A DNA stretch of 64,000 bases from Jeongeupia chitinilytica (GCF_014652315.1 NZ_BMYO01000002.1:310001-374000), one strand, 5' to 3'; counted from the stretch's first letter, positions 27,276-35,622 are shown. Program-made: numbers and translations. The notes: generated by a model not told the origin, from the sequence alone.

Positions 27276-28607
27276 ATGTCCGATTTCAGTTTCAGTCCAG
27301 ACCAGATCCGCGATCTCGCCGCAACCGTACTCGACGAAGCCCGTCGGCAAGGGGCAACGGCCTGCGAAGTGGATGCCTCCGAAGGGCTGGGCCAGAACGT
27401 TTCGGTGCGGCTCGGCGAAGTGGAGACGATCGAGTACAACCGCGACAAGGGGGTTGGCGTCACGGTGTATCTGGGCTCGCGCAAGGGCCATGCGAGCACG
27501 TCCGATTTCTCGAAAACCGCGCTGGTCGATACGGTCAAGGCGGCGCTGTCGATCGCACGCTACACCGCCGAGGACCCGTGCGCGGGCCTGGCGGATCCGG
27601 CGCGCTTTGCGACGGTTTTCCCCGACCTCGACGTCTATCATCCGTGGTCGTTGCCGGTCGAGCAGGCCATCGAACTGGCGCAGCGTTGCGAGGCGGCCGG
27701 CCGTGGTGTCGATGCACGGATCGGCAATTCCGAAGGGGCCAGCGTCTCGACGTCGGCGTCGCGCTGGGTCTATGCCAATTCCGCCGGTTTTTCCGGGCTG
27801 GGCGAATCGACGCGCCACGGCATTTCGGCCGCGCTGATTGCCGAGGACGAGTCGGGCATGCAGCGCGACTACTGGTACACGGCTGCACGCGCCGCCGCCG
27901 ACCTCGACGATGCCGAAGCGGTCGGCCGCAAGGCCGGCGAGCGTGCGGTACGCCGCCTGGGAGCCCGGCGGGTGAAGACCGGCGAGTACCCGGTGTTGTT
28001 CGAGGCACCGGTGGCTTCGTCGCTGATCGGCCATTGGGTGTCGGCCGTCAGTGGTGGCAGCCTGTACCGCAAGACCAGCTTCCTGACCGACAGCATCGGC
28101 ACGCAGGTGTTTTCGCCGGTGGTCGACATCGTCGAGGACCCGTTCGTTATCCGTGGCCTGTCCAGCGGCGCATTCGATGCCGAGGGCGTGGCGACGGCCA
28201 GGCGTGATCTGGTGACTGCCGGGGTGCAGAACGGCTACTTCCTCGGCAGCTACAGTGCACGCAAGCTCGGCATGCAGAGCACCGGCAATGCCGGGGGTAC
28301 CCACAACCTGCTGGTTGGCGCCACCGGCAGTTTCGACGCGCTGCTGGCCCAGTTGGGTACGGGCCTCTTCGTGACCGAACTGCTGGGCCACGGCATCAAC
28401 CTGGTGACCGGCGACTATTCGCGCGGCGCGGCCGGTTTCTGGGTCGAAAACGGCAGGATCAGTCATCCGGTCGAGGAAATCACCGTCGCCGGCAACCTGC
28501 GCGACATTTTCAAGGGCATCGTCGGGATTGGTGACGACTGGCTGGTCTCGAGCAGTCGCCGGGTCGGCTCGATCCTGATCGACAAGATGACCGTCGCGGG
28601 CCACTGA
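27276..28607 (+). CDS. pmbA: Metalloprotease subunit PmbA/TldE
   Basis: 443 residues, full length. FSPDQIRDLAATVLDEARRQ, EGLGQNVSVRLGEVETIEYN and the glycine-rich GSYSARKLGMQSTGNAGGTH are family features. TldE pairs with TldD, which carries the catalytic HExxxH; as expected, that motif is absent here. The complex degrades or matures peptides, including microcins. tldD is not in the window. Confidence 0.95.
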   Translation: MSDFSFSPDQIRDLAATVLDEARRQGATACEVDASEGLGQNVSVRLGEVETIEYNRDKGVGVTVYLGSRKGHASTSDFSKTALVDTVKAALSIARYTAEDPCAGLADPARFATVFPDLDVYHPWSLPVEQAIELAQRCEAAGRGVDARIGNSEGASVSTSASRWVYANSAGFSGLGESTRHGISAALIAEDESGMQRDYWYTAARAAADLDDAEAVGRKAGERAVRRLGARRVKTGEYPVLFEAPVASSLIGHWVSAVSGGSLYRKTSFLTDSIGTQVFSPVVDIVEDPFVIRGLSSGAFDAEGVATARRDLVTAGVQNGYFLGSYSARKLGMQSTGNAGGTHNLLVGATGSFDALLAQLGTGLFVTELLGHGINLVTGDYSRGAAGFWVENGRISHPVEEITVAGNLRDIFKGIVGIGDDWLVSSSRRVGSILIDKMTVAGH

Positions 28608-28609
28608 CC

Positions 28610-29242
28610 ATGAGCGGCACGACCGGACGGCCGGCATACTGGGACGAGGCTTGCAGCGTGCTGGCCGCCGGCGATCCGGTGCTGGCGAAGCTGATTGCCG
28701 CTTATCCGGGCATCAGCCTCGAAGGTCGCGGTGACGTGTTCGTGACGCTGTGCCGGTCCATTGTCGGCCAGCAGATTTCGGTCAAGGCGGCCGATTCGAT
28801 CTGGCGCCGCTTCGACACCTGTGTGGTCGAGGTGTGCAGCGAGCGCGTGCTGGCCGCGTCGGTCGACGATTTGCGCGCGTGCGGCCTGTCGCAGCGCAAG
28901 GTCGAGTACCTGAAGGATCTGGCGCAGCACCATGCCGAAGGGCGACTGGCGTCGGAACGGCTTGATGCGATGGACGACGAGGCGGTCATTGCCGAACTGA
29001 CATCGATCCGCGGCATCGGCCGCTGGACCGCCGAAATGTTCCTGATGTTCCACCTGATGCGCCCGGACGTGCTGCCGCTCGACGACGTCGGCCTGATCAA
29101 GGCCGTTGCGCGCTACTACCACGATGATGAACGCCGGCCAAAGGCGGAAGTCCGCGTACTGGCGCAACGCTGGGCGCCGTGGCGCTCGGTGGCGACCTGG
29201 TATCTGTGGCGCGGGCTCGAACCGCTACCGGTCAGTTACTAG
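28610..29242 (+). CDS. DNA-3-methyladenine glycosylase II-type (HhH-GPD)
   Basis: 210 residues. VTLCRSIVGQQISVKAADSI opens the HhH-GPD fold, ELTSIRGIGRWTAEMFLMF is the helix-hairpin-helix, and LPLDDVGLIKAV holds the catalytic aspartate. It lacks the FeS cluster cysteines of EndoIII/MutY, so it should be a monofunctional AlkA-type glycosylase removing alkylated bases. It starts 2 bp after pmbA. Confidence 0.9.
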   Translation: MSGTTGRPAYWDEACSVLAAGDPVLAKLIAAYPGISLEGRGDVFVTLCRSIVGQQISVKAADSIWRRFDTCVVEVCSERVLAASVDDLRACGLSQRKVEYLKDLAQHHAEGRLASERLDAMDDEAVIAELTSIRGIGRWTAEMFLMFHLMRPDVLPLDDVGLIKAVARYYHDDERRPKAEVRVLAQRWAPWRSVATWYLWRGLEPLPVSY

Positions 29243-29262
29243 GCGGCGGACGGGCATATCCC

Positions 29263-29595
29263 ATGAATGCGTTGCAGACCGTCGGCCTGTTCGTGCTGAC
29301 CGCGCTGGCCGAAATCATCGGCTGTTACATTCCCTACCTGTGGTTGCGCCAGGGGCTGTCCGCGTGGTGGTTGCCGCTGGGGGCGGCCAGTCTGGTGCTG
29401 TTCGCATGGCTGCTGAGCCTGCACCCGAGCGCGGCCGGACGGGTGTACGCGGCGTATGGTGGTGTCTACATCGCCGTGGCGCTGGGGTGGCTGTGGGCAG
29501 TCGACGGCATCCGGCCGACGGTGTGGGATGTGCTGGGCGTGGCCGTATCGCTGGCCGGGATGGCCATCATCATGTTCGCGCCGCGCGCGGCATGA
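29263..29595 (+). CDS. ynfA: YnfA family small membrane protein
   Basis: 110 residues with four membrane helices. LTALAEIIGCYIPYLWLRQG, AAYGGVYIAVALGWLWAVDG and DVLGVAVSLAGMAIIMFAPR are family hallmarks. YnfA belongs to the small multidrug resistance superfamily; transport of toxic cations has been reported for homologues. It ends just before a very strong terminator. Confidence 0.9.
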   Translation: MNALQTVGLFVLTALAEIIGCYIPYLWLRQGLSAWWLPLGAASLVLFAWLLSLHPSAAGRVYAAYGGVYIAVALGWLWAVDGIRPTVWDVLGVAVSLAGMAIIMFAPRAA

Positions 29596-29606
29596 GCGCA
29601 GGCCTC

Positions 29607-29652
29607 CCGCCCAGGAAAAAAAGCCGCAATCGCGGCTTTTTTTCCTGGGCGG
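29607..29652. terminator. Long bidirectional terminator (21-bp stem)
   Basis: A perfect inverted repeat: left arm 29607-29627, loop AATC, right arm 29632-29652. Each arm has GCCGC-type ends and a run of seven A or T. It sits between the convergent ynfA and dihydroorotate dehydrogenase genes and can terminate in both directions. The stem is unusually long because the A/T runs and the flanking CCGCCCAGG also pair. Confidence 0.93.
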
Positions 29653-29663
29653 CGGGAAGGGCG

Positions 29664-30596
29664 CTACAGCATCTTGAGCTTGCCGCGGAACTCGTCGATC
29701 GTGGCGTAGCCCTTGCTCGCCATGATGGCCGCCAGTTCGCCCAGTACACGATCGAATACCGCCGGACCTTCCTCGTACAGCGCGGTGCCGATCTGCACCA
29801 GGCTGGCGCCGGCGAGCAGGTGCAGGAAGGCTTCGGTGCCGCTCTGCACGCCGCCACAGCCGATGATCTGCTTGTCCGGACAGCGGCGGTAAAAGGCGTT
29901 GACGTTGGCGAGTGCCGTCGGCAGGACATAGCTGCCACCGAGACCACCGAAGCCGTCCTTGGGTTTGATCACGACCGATTCGGTTTCCGGGTCGATCACC
30001 AGGCCGTTGCCGACCGAGTTGATGCAGGTGACGAAGGCGAGCCGCGGGTAGCGGTTCAGCACTTCAGCGGCGGCGTCGAAATGCGAGATGTCGAAATAGG
30101 GCGGCAGCTTGACGCCAAACGGGCGCTTGTAGGCATCGTTGACTTCGTCGAGCAGCTCGTCCATCGCTTCGAAGTCGTAGCCGGTCTGCGGTTTGCCCGG
30201 CACGTTCGGGCAGGACAGATTGACTTCGAGCAGCGCCGGATTCACCGCCTCACGGATCGCGGCGATCATTTCGACGTTGTCGTCGAGTGTCAGGCCCGAA
30301 ATCGACAGGAACAGCAGCTTCTGCTCGTGATCGAAGCGGTCGGCGTAGTCGAGGTAGTAGCGGTAACCCTCGTTCGGCAAGCCCATCGAGTTGATGCTGC
30401 CCAGCGGCAGGCTGCGATAGCGCGGTTCAGGGTTGCCGGTACGCGGCTCGAGCGTGCAGCTCTTGGTCACCATCGCTGCGGCGGCGCTGGTTGCGAGGGT
30501 GTCGAGTTCGGCATGGGTGCGGCAATGCACGCCCGATGCGTTCATCAGCGGGTTGGCCAAGGGCTGGCCAAGGAAATGGCAGGTCAGGTCAGTCAT
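29664..30596 (-). CDS. pyrD: Dihydroorotate dehydrogenase, class 1A type
   Basis: 310 residues, about the length of Lactococcus PyrDA (311). Strong recalled similarity to that enzyme: NPLMNASGVHCRTHAEL, LPLGSINSMGLPNEGY, NLSCPNVPGKPQTGYDFEA and VVIKPKDGFGGLGG. The cysteine in NLSCPN is the class 1 catalytic base. Class 1A enzymes are soluble and use fumarate; proteobacteria usually rely on the membrane class 2 enzyme. I start at MTDLTCHFLG, which matches the family N-terminus; an ATG 33 bp earlier is possible. Confidence 0.9.
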   Translation of the reverse strand: MTDLTCHFLGQPLANPLMNASGVHCRTHAELDTLATSAAAAMVTKSCTLEPRTGNPEPRYRSLPLGSINSMGLPNEGYRYYLDYADRFDHEQKLLFLSISGLTLDDNVEMIAAIREAVNPALLEVNLSCPNVPGKPQTGYDFEAMDELLDEVNDAYKRPFGVKLPPYFDISHFDAAAEVLNRYPRLAFVTCINSVGNGLVIDPETESVVIKPKDGFGGLGGSYVLPTALANVNAFYRRCPDKQIIGCGGVQSGTEAFLHLLAGASLVQIGTALYEEGPAVFDRVLGELAAIMASKGYATIDEFRGKLKML

Positions 30597-30664
30597 GGCG
30601 GGATCGGGTTGAGGTTGAGTGCATTTCATCCTAGGGCATCGTCATCGCAGCGCCCTGCGTTTGA

Positions 30665-31114
30665 TCAAGATTGGCGCGACTCGCAAGCCGCGAGTTCGTC
30701 CATGACCTGACACCATCCGTCGAAGGCCGCCTCGCCAGCGCGCTCGAAAACCTTGGTCAGCAGTTCGCGCTGTACGCCGGTCAGCGACGCTTCAAGTGCC
30801 TGACCGGCGGGGCTCAGGTGCAGCCGCCGGGCGCGACGGTCATCGTTGCAGACGGAGACGGTCACGAGTCCAGCCTGTTGCAGGGCCTTGAGCGGCGCGT
30901 TCAGCGCCTGCTTGGTCACGCCGAGGCGCTGCAGCAGCTCGCCGACCGTTTGCCCCGGGGTGCGGGCGACGAAGTAGAGGATGCGGTGGTGGACGCGGCT
31001 CCAGCCGCGTGCCGCCAGCAGCGAATCCGGTGGGGCAGTCAGCGCACGAAAGCCGTAGAACATCAGTTCCCAGGCGCTGTTGAGCTGTGTTTCGGTGATC
31101 GGTGTGCCGGTCAT
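30665..31114 (-). CDS. MarR family transcriptional regulator
   Basis: 149 residues from the ATG giving MTGTPITETQ. The winged helix-turn-helix is GQTVGELLQRLGVTKQALNA followed by PLKALQQAGLVTVSVCNDDRRARRLHLSPAG. An ATG 39 bp upstream would leave no ribosome site and would overlap both a TATTAT box and a palindrome, so I prefer the shorter form. It is divergent from an aminotransferase gene, its likely target; the effector is unknown. Confidence 0.85.
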   Translation of the reverse strand: MTGTPITETQLNSAWELMFYGFRALTAPPDSLLAARGWSRVHHRILYFVARTPGQTVGELLQRLGVTKQALNAPLKALQQAGLVTVSVCNDDRRARRLHLSPAGQALEASLTGVQRELLTKVFERAGEAAFDGWCQVMDELAACESRQS

Positions 31115-31154
31115 ATTGACGCGCTCGCTTGAACGGGGCAGGATTGAATCCATA

Positions 31155-31177
31155 ATAGGTCAATAATTTTGGCTTAT
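31155..31177. promoter_or_regulatory. Imperfect palindrome, likely MarR-type operator
   Basis: A 23-bp AT-rich imperfect palindrome (ATAGGTCAA ... TTTTGGCTTAT) lies between the divergent MarR-family gene and the aminotransferase. On the minus strand a TATTAT box (31152-31157) abuts it. The size and place fit autorepression by the MarR protein and co-control of the aminotransferase. Confidence 0.5.
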
Positions 31178-31304
31178 GTAGCGGCGCATTGCCAATGCCA
31201 TGATTCACCAAATCGTGCGCGGCGCATCGCCCCGCGGCGCGTATCCCGCAACGCTTTTCGCACCGGCGCCAGCCGGTTTCCCTTGCGTTGACAGGAGTCC
31301 GCCC

Positions 31305-32453
31305 ATGTTTTCCCGCCGTATCGACCAGCTCAGTTCTTCCCTCGTGCGCGACATTCTTGCGGCCACCAAGAGGCCGGGCATGGTGTCGTTTGCCGGCGGC
31401 CTGCCGGCCGAAGAAGCGCTCTATCGTCCCGACCGGCTTGACTCCGGGTTGCTTGCCGGCGCCTGGCAGTACGGTGAAACCGAAGGCGAACCGGCGCTCC
31501 GGGCCGAAATCGCCAGACTGGGCCGCCAGCTCGGCATCGCCTGCGCACCCGAGCAGGTGCTGATCGTCAACGGTTCACAGCAGGGGATCGATCTGGTCAG
31601 CAAGCTGATGATCGACGAGGGGACACCGGTGCTGACCGAAGCGCCGGCCTATCTGGCCGCGCTGCAGTCGTTCCGGCTGTTCGGTGCGCGATTCTGTCCG
31701 GCATCCGTCGGGCCGGACGGGGCCGATCTGGTCGGTTTCGAGCGTACGCTGGCCGATGTCCGCATGGCCTATCTGACCCCGACGTTCCAGAATCCGTCCG
31801 GTTACTGCTACAGCGACACCGAGCGTGACACGGTGGCCGCGGCACTCGATCGCCATGATGTCCTGTTGTTCGAGGACGACCCGTACCGGGCGCTCTCCTA
31901 CGACGGCGAGGCGCCGAAGCCGATCACCGGTCGCCTGAAGACGGCGCGCTGGGTCTATCAGGGCTCGTTCTCGAAAACACTGGCGCCGGGGCTGCGGCTC
32001 GGTTTCCTCATAGTCCATCCGGACCTGATCACGCCGCTGACCCGGCTCAAGCAGGCGGCCGACCTGCACAGCAACCGCGTCAGCCAGACCATCATCGCCG
32101 ACCTGCTTGCACGCGGCGAGCTCGAACGGCACGTCGCGTCGGTACTGCCGCTGTACCGGGAGCGCCGCGATGCGATGGCGGCAGCGCTGCAGCGCCATCT
32201 GGGCGGACACGCCCGGTGGCAGTTGCCGGCCGGCGGCCTGTTTTTCTGGTTGAGGCTGAACAAGCCGTGCGACACGATGGCACTGATGCGGTGCGGACTC
32301 GACGCCGGCATTGCGATCATGCCCGGCGAGCCGTTCTTTCCGGACGGGGCCGATGCCGGTTACCTGCGGCTCAACTTCAGCCATGCCGGCGTCGAACAGA
32401 TCGAAGCCGGCATGGCCAAGCTGGCACAACTGCTCGACGCCGCGCGGGACTGA
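31305..32453 (+). CDS. PLP-dependent class I/II aminotransferase (AAT-fold)
   Basis: 382 residues. MVSFAGGLPAEEALYRPDRL and YGETEGEPALRAEIA are typical of the 2-aminoadipate/aromatic aminotransferase subgroup (LysN/ARO8-like, also the MocR effector domain). Substrate-site motifs are TPTFQNPSGYCYSD and LLFEDDPYRALSYDG, and YQGSFSKTLAPGLRLGF holds the PLP lysine. There is no helix-turn-helix domain, so this is a stand-alone enzyme. AGGAG lies 7 nt before the ATG. Confidence 0.88.
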   Translation: MFSRRIDQLSSSLVRDILAATKRPGMVSFAGGLPAEEALYRPDRLDSGLLAGAWQYGETEGEPALRAEIARLGRQLGIACAPEQVLIVNGSQQGIDLVSKLMIDEGTPVLTEAPAYLAALQSFRLFGARFCPASVGPDGADLVGFERTLADVRMAYLTPTFQNPSGYCYSDTERDTVAAALDRHDVLLFEDDPYRALSYDGEAPKPITGRLKTARWVYQGSFSKTLAPGLRLGFLIVHPDLITPLTRLKQAADLHSNRVSQTIIADLLARGELERHVASVLPLYRERRDAMAAALQRHLGGHARWQLPAGGLFFWLRLNKPCDTMALMRCGLDAGIAIMPGEPFFPDGADAGYLRLNFSHAGVEQIEAGMAKLAQLLDAARD

Positions 32454-32472
32454 GGCGGCGGGCTGGCGGAGA

Positions 32473-32793
32473 TCAGCCCAGTTTGCGCAGCACCGTCATC
32501 AGTTCATCGATGGCGGCGCTGCCGTCGCCGTCCCGGATCGCGCCGGTGACGCAGCCGCGGGCGTGTGCTTCGAGCAACTGCATCCCGAGGCTGTCGAGCG
32601 CCGACTTTGCCGCGGCAATCTGGGTCAGGATGTCGATGCAGTAACGGTCCTCCTGCACCATCTTGTTGATGCCGCGGATCTGGCCCTCGACCCGGTTCAG
32701 CCGCTTGACCAGCGCGTCCTTGTTGTCGCGCTCGACCCGGTGACCATCGGCCGGGTCGTGATCACTGGCGCAGCAGTCAGCGGACGACGTCAT
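32473..32793 (-). CDS. csoR: Copper-sensing repressor, CsoR family
   Basis: 106 residues. KRLNRVEGQIRGINKMVQED is the DUF156 core. Copper ligands fit CsoR exactly: Cys52 (DRYCID), His77 and Cys81 (EAHARGC), with the C-x24-H-x3-C spacing of Mycobacterium CsoR. An N-terminal tail carries two more cysteines and two histidines. I chose the ATG with GAGG 9 nt upstream; it overlaps the end of copZ by 17 bp. It should repress the copper genes until Cu(I) binds. Confidence 0.9.
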   Translation of the reverse strand: MTSSADCCASDHDPADGHRVERDNKDALVKRLNRVEGQIRGINKMVQEDRYCIDILTQIAAAKSALDSLGMQLLEAHARGCVTGAIRDGDGSAAIDELMTVLRKLG

Positions 32794-32986
32794 AGCCGGC
32801 ATCCTCGATGCTGCGTTCGATTTCGGCCGCGTCGGTATCGGCGCCGTCGAAGTCGACCCGGGCCAGCGGCGGGTCCAGTGTGACGCTGACGGTCTTGACG
32901 CCTTCGACGGCCTGCAGTGCGCGGGTGACCGATGCGACGCAACCGCCGCAGCTCATGCCGTCGATACGGATTTCGATGTGTTCCAT
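32777..32986 (-). CDS. copZ: Copper chaperone CopZ-like HMA protein
   Basis: 69 residues, a single heavy-metal-associated domain. GMSCGGCVASVTRALQAVEG contains the Cu(I)-binding CxxC. AGGAGAAAG precedes the ATG. It lies downstream of copA and directly upstream of csoR, so it should carry Cu(I) between CopA and cytoplasmic sites. Confidence 0.92.
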   Translation of the reverse strand: MEHIEIRIDGMSCGGCVASVTRALQAVEGVKTVSVTLDPPLARVDFDGADTDAAEIERSIEDAGYDVVR

Positions 32987-33033
32987 GGTGCTTTCTCCTG
33001 TTGGGATGTGATTAAACTCTACAAAGTGCCGAT

Positions 33034-33150
33034 AGGCGAGCGAGCCGATGCAGGTCGTGCCCGACCGAAGCGCAGAAACCGGAATGTACGTTCAGGTACA
33101 TGAGGATTTCGAGCATCGTGCGGGTGCGAGATGCGAAGGCGCAGCCGCCT
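33034..33150 (-). repeat. Intercistronic repeat, copy 2 (copA/copZ)
   Basis: This 117-bp element starts at the copA stop codon and ends 47 bp before the copZ start. It is about four-fifths identical to 1162-1277, with the same ends and orientation relative to the minus-strand genes. Positions 33075-33110 fold as helix GAAA/TTTC, a 5x5 internal loop, helix ATGTAC/GTACAT and loop GTTCAG. The corresponding helices in copy 1 are GGGA/TCCC and ATGGAC/GTCCAT, so three base pairs changed on both sides. Terminal AGGCG/CGCCT inverted repeats suggest a small mobile or REP-like origin. Confidence 0.8.
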
Positions 33151-35491
33151 AGCGGTGCCAGCGCTTGAGCAGCAGCGCATTGCTGACCACCGATACCGAA
33201 CTGGCCGCCATTGCCGCGCCGGCGATCACCGGACTCAGCAGGCCGAAGGCCGCCAGCGGAATGCCGAGCACGTTGTAGGCAAAGGCAAAGAACAGGTTCT
33301 GGCGGATCTTGCGCATCGTCGCGCGCGACAGGCTCAGCGCGTCGGCAATGTGGGCGAGGTCGTTGTGCATCAGCGTGATGTCGGCAGCTTCGATGGCCGC
33401 GTCGGCACCGGTGCGCATGGCAAAACTGACGTCGGCGGCCGCCAGCGCCGGGGCGTCGTTGACGCCGTCGCCGGCCATGGCGACGATCTTGCCTTCGGCG
33501 CGGAAGGTCTGCACCGCGTCGGCCTTGTCGGCCGGCTTTACGCCGGCGCGATAGCGCTGGATGCCGAGCGAGGCGGCCACGCTGGCGACGACGGCTTCGT
33601 TGTCGCCGGACAGCATCACCACTTCGACGCCGGCCTGCTGCAGCTGGGCGACAGCCGCTTTCGACGTCGGCCGCACCGTATCGACGATGCCGATCAGCCC
33701 GGCCGGGACGTCATCGACGGTCATGGCGATGACGGTCTGGCCGCGTTGTTGCAGCCGCTCGGCGTCGCGCAGATCGCCGTCCGCCAGCACCCAGTGCGGC
33801 ACGCCGATGCGTACTGCACGGCCATCGATCGTCGCGCTGACGCCGTGACCCGGCGCAGCGACAAAGTCCTCGACCGGCAGCCGGGCAAGACCTAGCGCTT
33901 CGCCGTGCGCCAGCACGGCGCGGGCCAGCGGGTGCTCGGAGCCGGCTTCGGCGCTGGCGGCGAGCTGCATCACGGTATTCAGGTCGAAGCCGTTCTGCGG
34001 TACCACTTCGGTCACGGCCGGTTTGCCTTCGGTCAGCGTGCCGGTCTTGTCGACGACGAGCAGGTTGACGTCACGCGCCCGCTGCAGGGCTTCGGCGTTG
34101 CGGAACAGGATGCCGCGCTTGGCACCGAGGCCGACTCCGACCATCACCGCGGTCGGCGTGGCCAGGCCGAGGGCGCACGGGCAGGCGATGACCAGCACCG
34201 CGACGGCATGCATCAGCGCGGTGACCCAGCTGCCGGTCCACCACGCAGTGGCGATGAAGGTGACGACGGCAATGGCGACGACGACCGGGACGAAGACGGC
34301 CGAAATCCTGTCGGCCAGTTGCTGGATCGGCGCCTTCGAGCCCTGCGCCTGCGCGACCAGTCTCACGATGTCGGCGAGCTGCGTGGCACCGCCGGTGGCG
34401 CTGGCGCGGATGCGCAGCATGCCTTCGAGGTTGCGGGTGCCGGCGTAGACGCTGTCGCCGGCGGCTTTGGACATCGGGGCCGATTCGCCGGACAGCATGG
34501 CCTCGTCGATCGCGGCGTTGCCGTCCTCGACCTTGCCGTCGACCGGCAGCGGTTCACCCTGGCGGACGATGACGATATCACCGACGACCAGATCGCCGAT
34601 GGCGACGTCGACCAGCTGGCCATCGCGCTCGACGCGGGCGGTTTTGGGTTGCAGCGCCAGCAGCTCGGCAATCGCGCCGGCGGTGCGGCCTTTGGCGCGG
34701 GCTTCGAGCAGCTTGCCGAGCAGCACCAGCGTGATGATGGCGGCACTGGCCTCGAAATAAATGTGCGCATCGTGCCAGCCGGCCAGCGTGACCGCGGCGC
34801 TGTAACCCCAGGCCATGGTGGTACCCAGCGCGATCAGCACGTCCATATTGGCGCTGCCGCCACGCAGCGCATGCCAGGCGCCGCGATAGAAGCGCAGGCC
34901 GACGGTGAACTGCACCAGCGTGGCCAGCACCAGCTGCCACATCCGCGGTACGACTTCGTGGCTGCCCTGCAGCATCGCGCCCATTTCGAACATCAGTGGC
35001 AGCGTTAGGACGGCAGCCGCGCCGAAGGCCCACCAGCTGCGGCGCAGCGCGTTTTCATCATGGGCCCGGGGGGTATCCTGCTGCTGCAGGCGCGCGTCGT
35101 AACCGGCCTTGCGGACTGCGGCAATGGCCGCTTCAAGGCTGTACTGGCCACCGGGGTAGCGCAACGTCGCGGTTTCGGTGGCGAAGTTGACGCTGGCGCT
35201 GACGCCCTCGGCGCGGTTCAGCACCTTTTCGATCCGCAGCGCGCAGGCAGCGCAGGTCATGCCGGAAATGGCCAGCGTCAGCGTTTCTTCCGGCACCGTG
35301 TAGCCGGCCTTGGCGATGGCGCCGACCACGTCGGGCACACCGGCCGCACCGGCGAGCCGGACCTGGGCGGATTCGGTCGCGAAGTTGACGCTGGCGTCGA
35401 CACCGTCAAGGCGGTTGAGGACTTTCTCGATGCGCGTGGCGCAGGCCGCGCAGCTCATTCCGCTGATCGGCAGGCTGACTTCGGTGTTCAT
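33149..35491 (-). CDS. copA: Cu(I)-exporting P1B-type ATPase
   Basis: 780 residues. Two N-terminal HMA domains carry GMSCAACATR (Cys14, Cys17) and GMTCAACALR. The ATPase has the CPC metal site IACPCALGLATPTA, the phosphorylation loop VVDKTGTLTEG, the SEHPLA motif and AGDGVNDAPAL. It pumps Cu(I) out of the cytoplasm. Two adjacent ATG codons follow GGAGGTGCG; I take the second for spacing. A CsoR-like operator lies just upstream. The stop codon lies at the edge of the repeat element. Confidence 0.96.
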   Translation of the reverse strand: MNTEVSLPISGMSCAACATRIEKVLNRLDGVDASVNFATESAQVRLAGAAGVPDVVGAIAKAGYTVPEETLTLAISGMTCAACALRIEKVLNRAEGVSASVNFATETATLRYPGGQYSLEAAIAAVRKAGYDARLQQQDTPRAHDENALRRSWWAFGAAAVLTLPLMFEMGAMLQGSHEVVPRMWQLVLATLVQFTVGLRFYRGAWHALRGGSANMDVLIALGTTMAWGYSAAVTLAGWHDAHIYFEASAAIITLVLLGKLLEARAKGRTAGAIAELLALQPKTARVERDGQLVDVAIGDLVVGDIVIVRQGEPLPVDGKVEDGNAAIDEAMLSGESAPMSKAAGDSVYAGTRNLEGMLRIRASATGGATQLADIVRLVAQAQGSKAPIQQLADRISAVFVPVVVAIAVVTFIATAWWTGSWVTALMHAVAVLVIACPCALGLATPTAVMVGVGLGAKRGILFRNAEALQRARDVNLLVVDKTGTLTEGKPAVTEVVPQNGFDLNTVMQLAASAEAGSEHPLARAVLAHGEALGLARLPVEDFVAAPGHGVSATIDGRAVRIGVPHWVLADGDLRDAERLQQRGQTVIAMTVDDVPAGLIGIVDTVRPTSKAAVAQLQQAGVEVVMLSGDNEAVVASVAASLGIQRYRAGVKPADKADAVQTFRAEGKIVAMAGDGVNDAPALAAADVSFAMRTGADAAIEAADITLMHNDLAHIADALSLSRATMRKIRQNLFFAFAYNVLGIPLAAFGLLSPVIAGAAMAASSVSVVSNALLLKRWHR

Positions 35492-35524
35492 CATCGCACC
35501 TCCATATAGGGTATGGGGGTATAT

Positions 35525-35543
35525 TATGCCCCTGGGGGGTATA
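35525..35543. promoter_or_regulatory. CsoR-like operator at the copA promoter
   Basis: TATGCCCCTGGGGGGTATA is a GC-core pseudo-palindrome of the CsoR type (TAx-CCCC...GGGG-TA). A second G-rich half, TATGGGGGTATA, lies about 10-20 bp nearer the gene. Both fall 20-50 bp before the copA start and overlap CATAATATA, a plausible minus-strand -10 region. A CsoR gene is encoded in the same cluster, which supports the call. Confidence 0.75.
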
Positions 35544-35579
35544 AGGCAAGACGAAGTTGCAAGGTGGAATGCCGGCATG

Positions 35580-35602
35580 AAAAAGGGCCGCGATGGCGGC
35601 CC
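35580..35602 (-). terminator. Terminator after the YbaL-like gene
   Basis: On the minus strand GGGCCGC, loop CATC, GCGGCCC is followed by TTTTT. It lies 21 bp after the antiporter stop and upstream of the copA promoter, isolating the two genes. Confidence 0.9.
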
Positions 35603-35622
35603 CGTGCTCAAGGAGATGCTGC

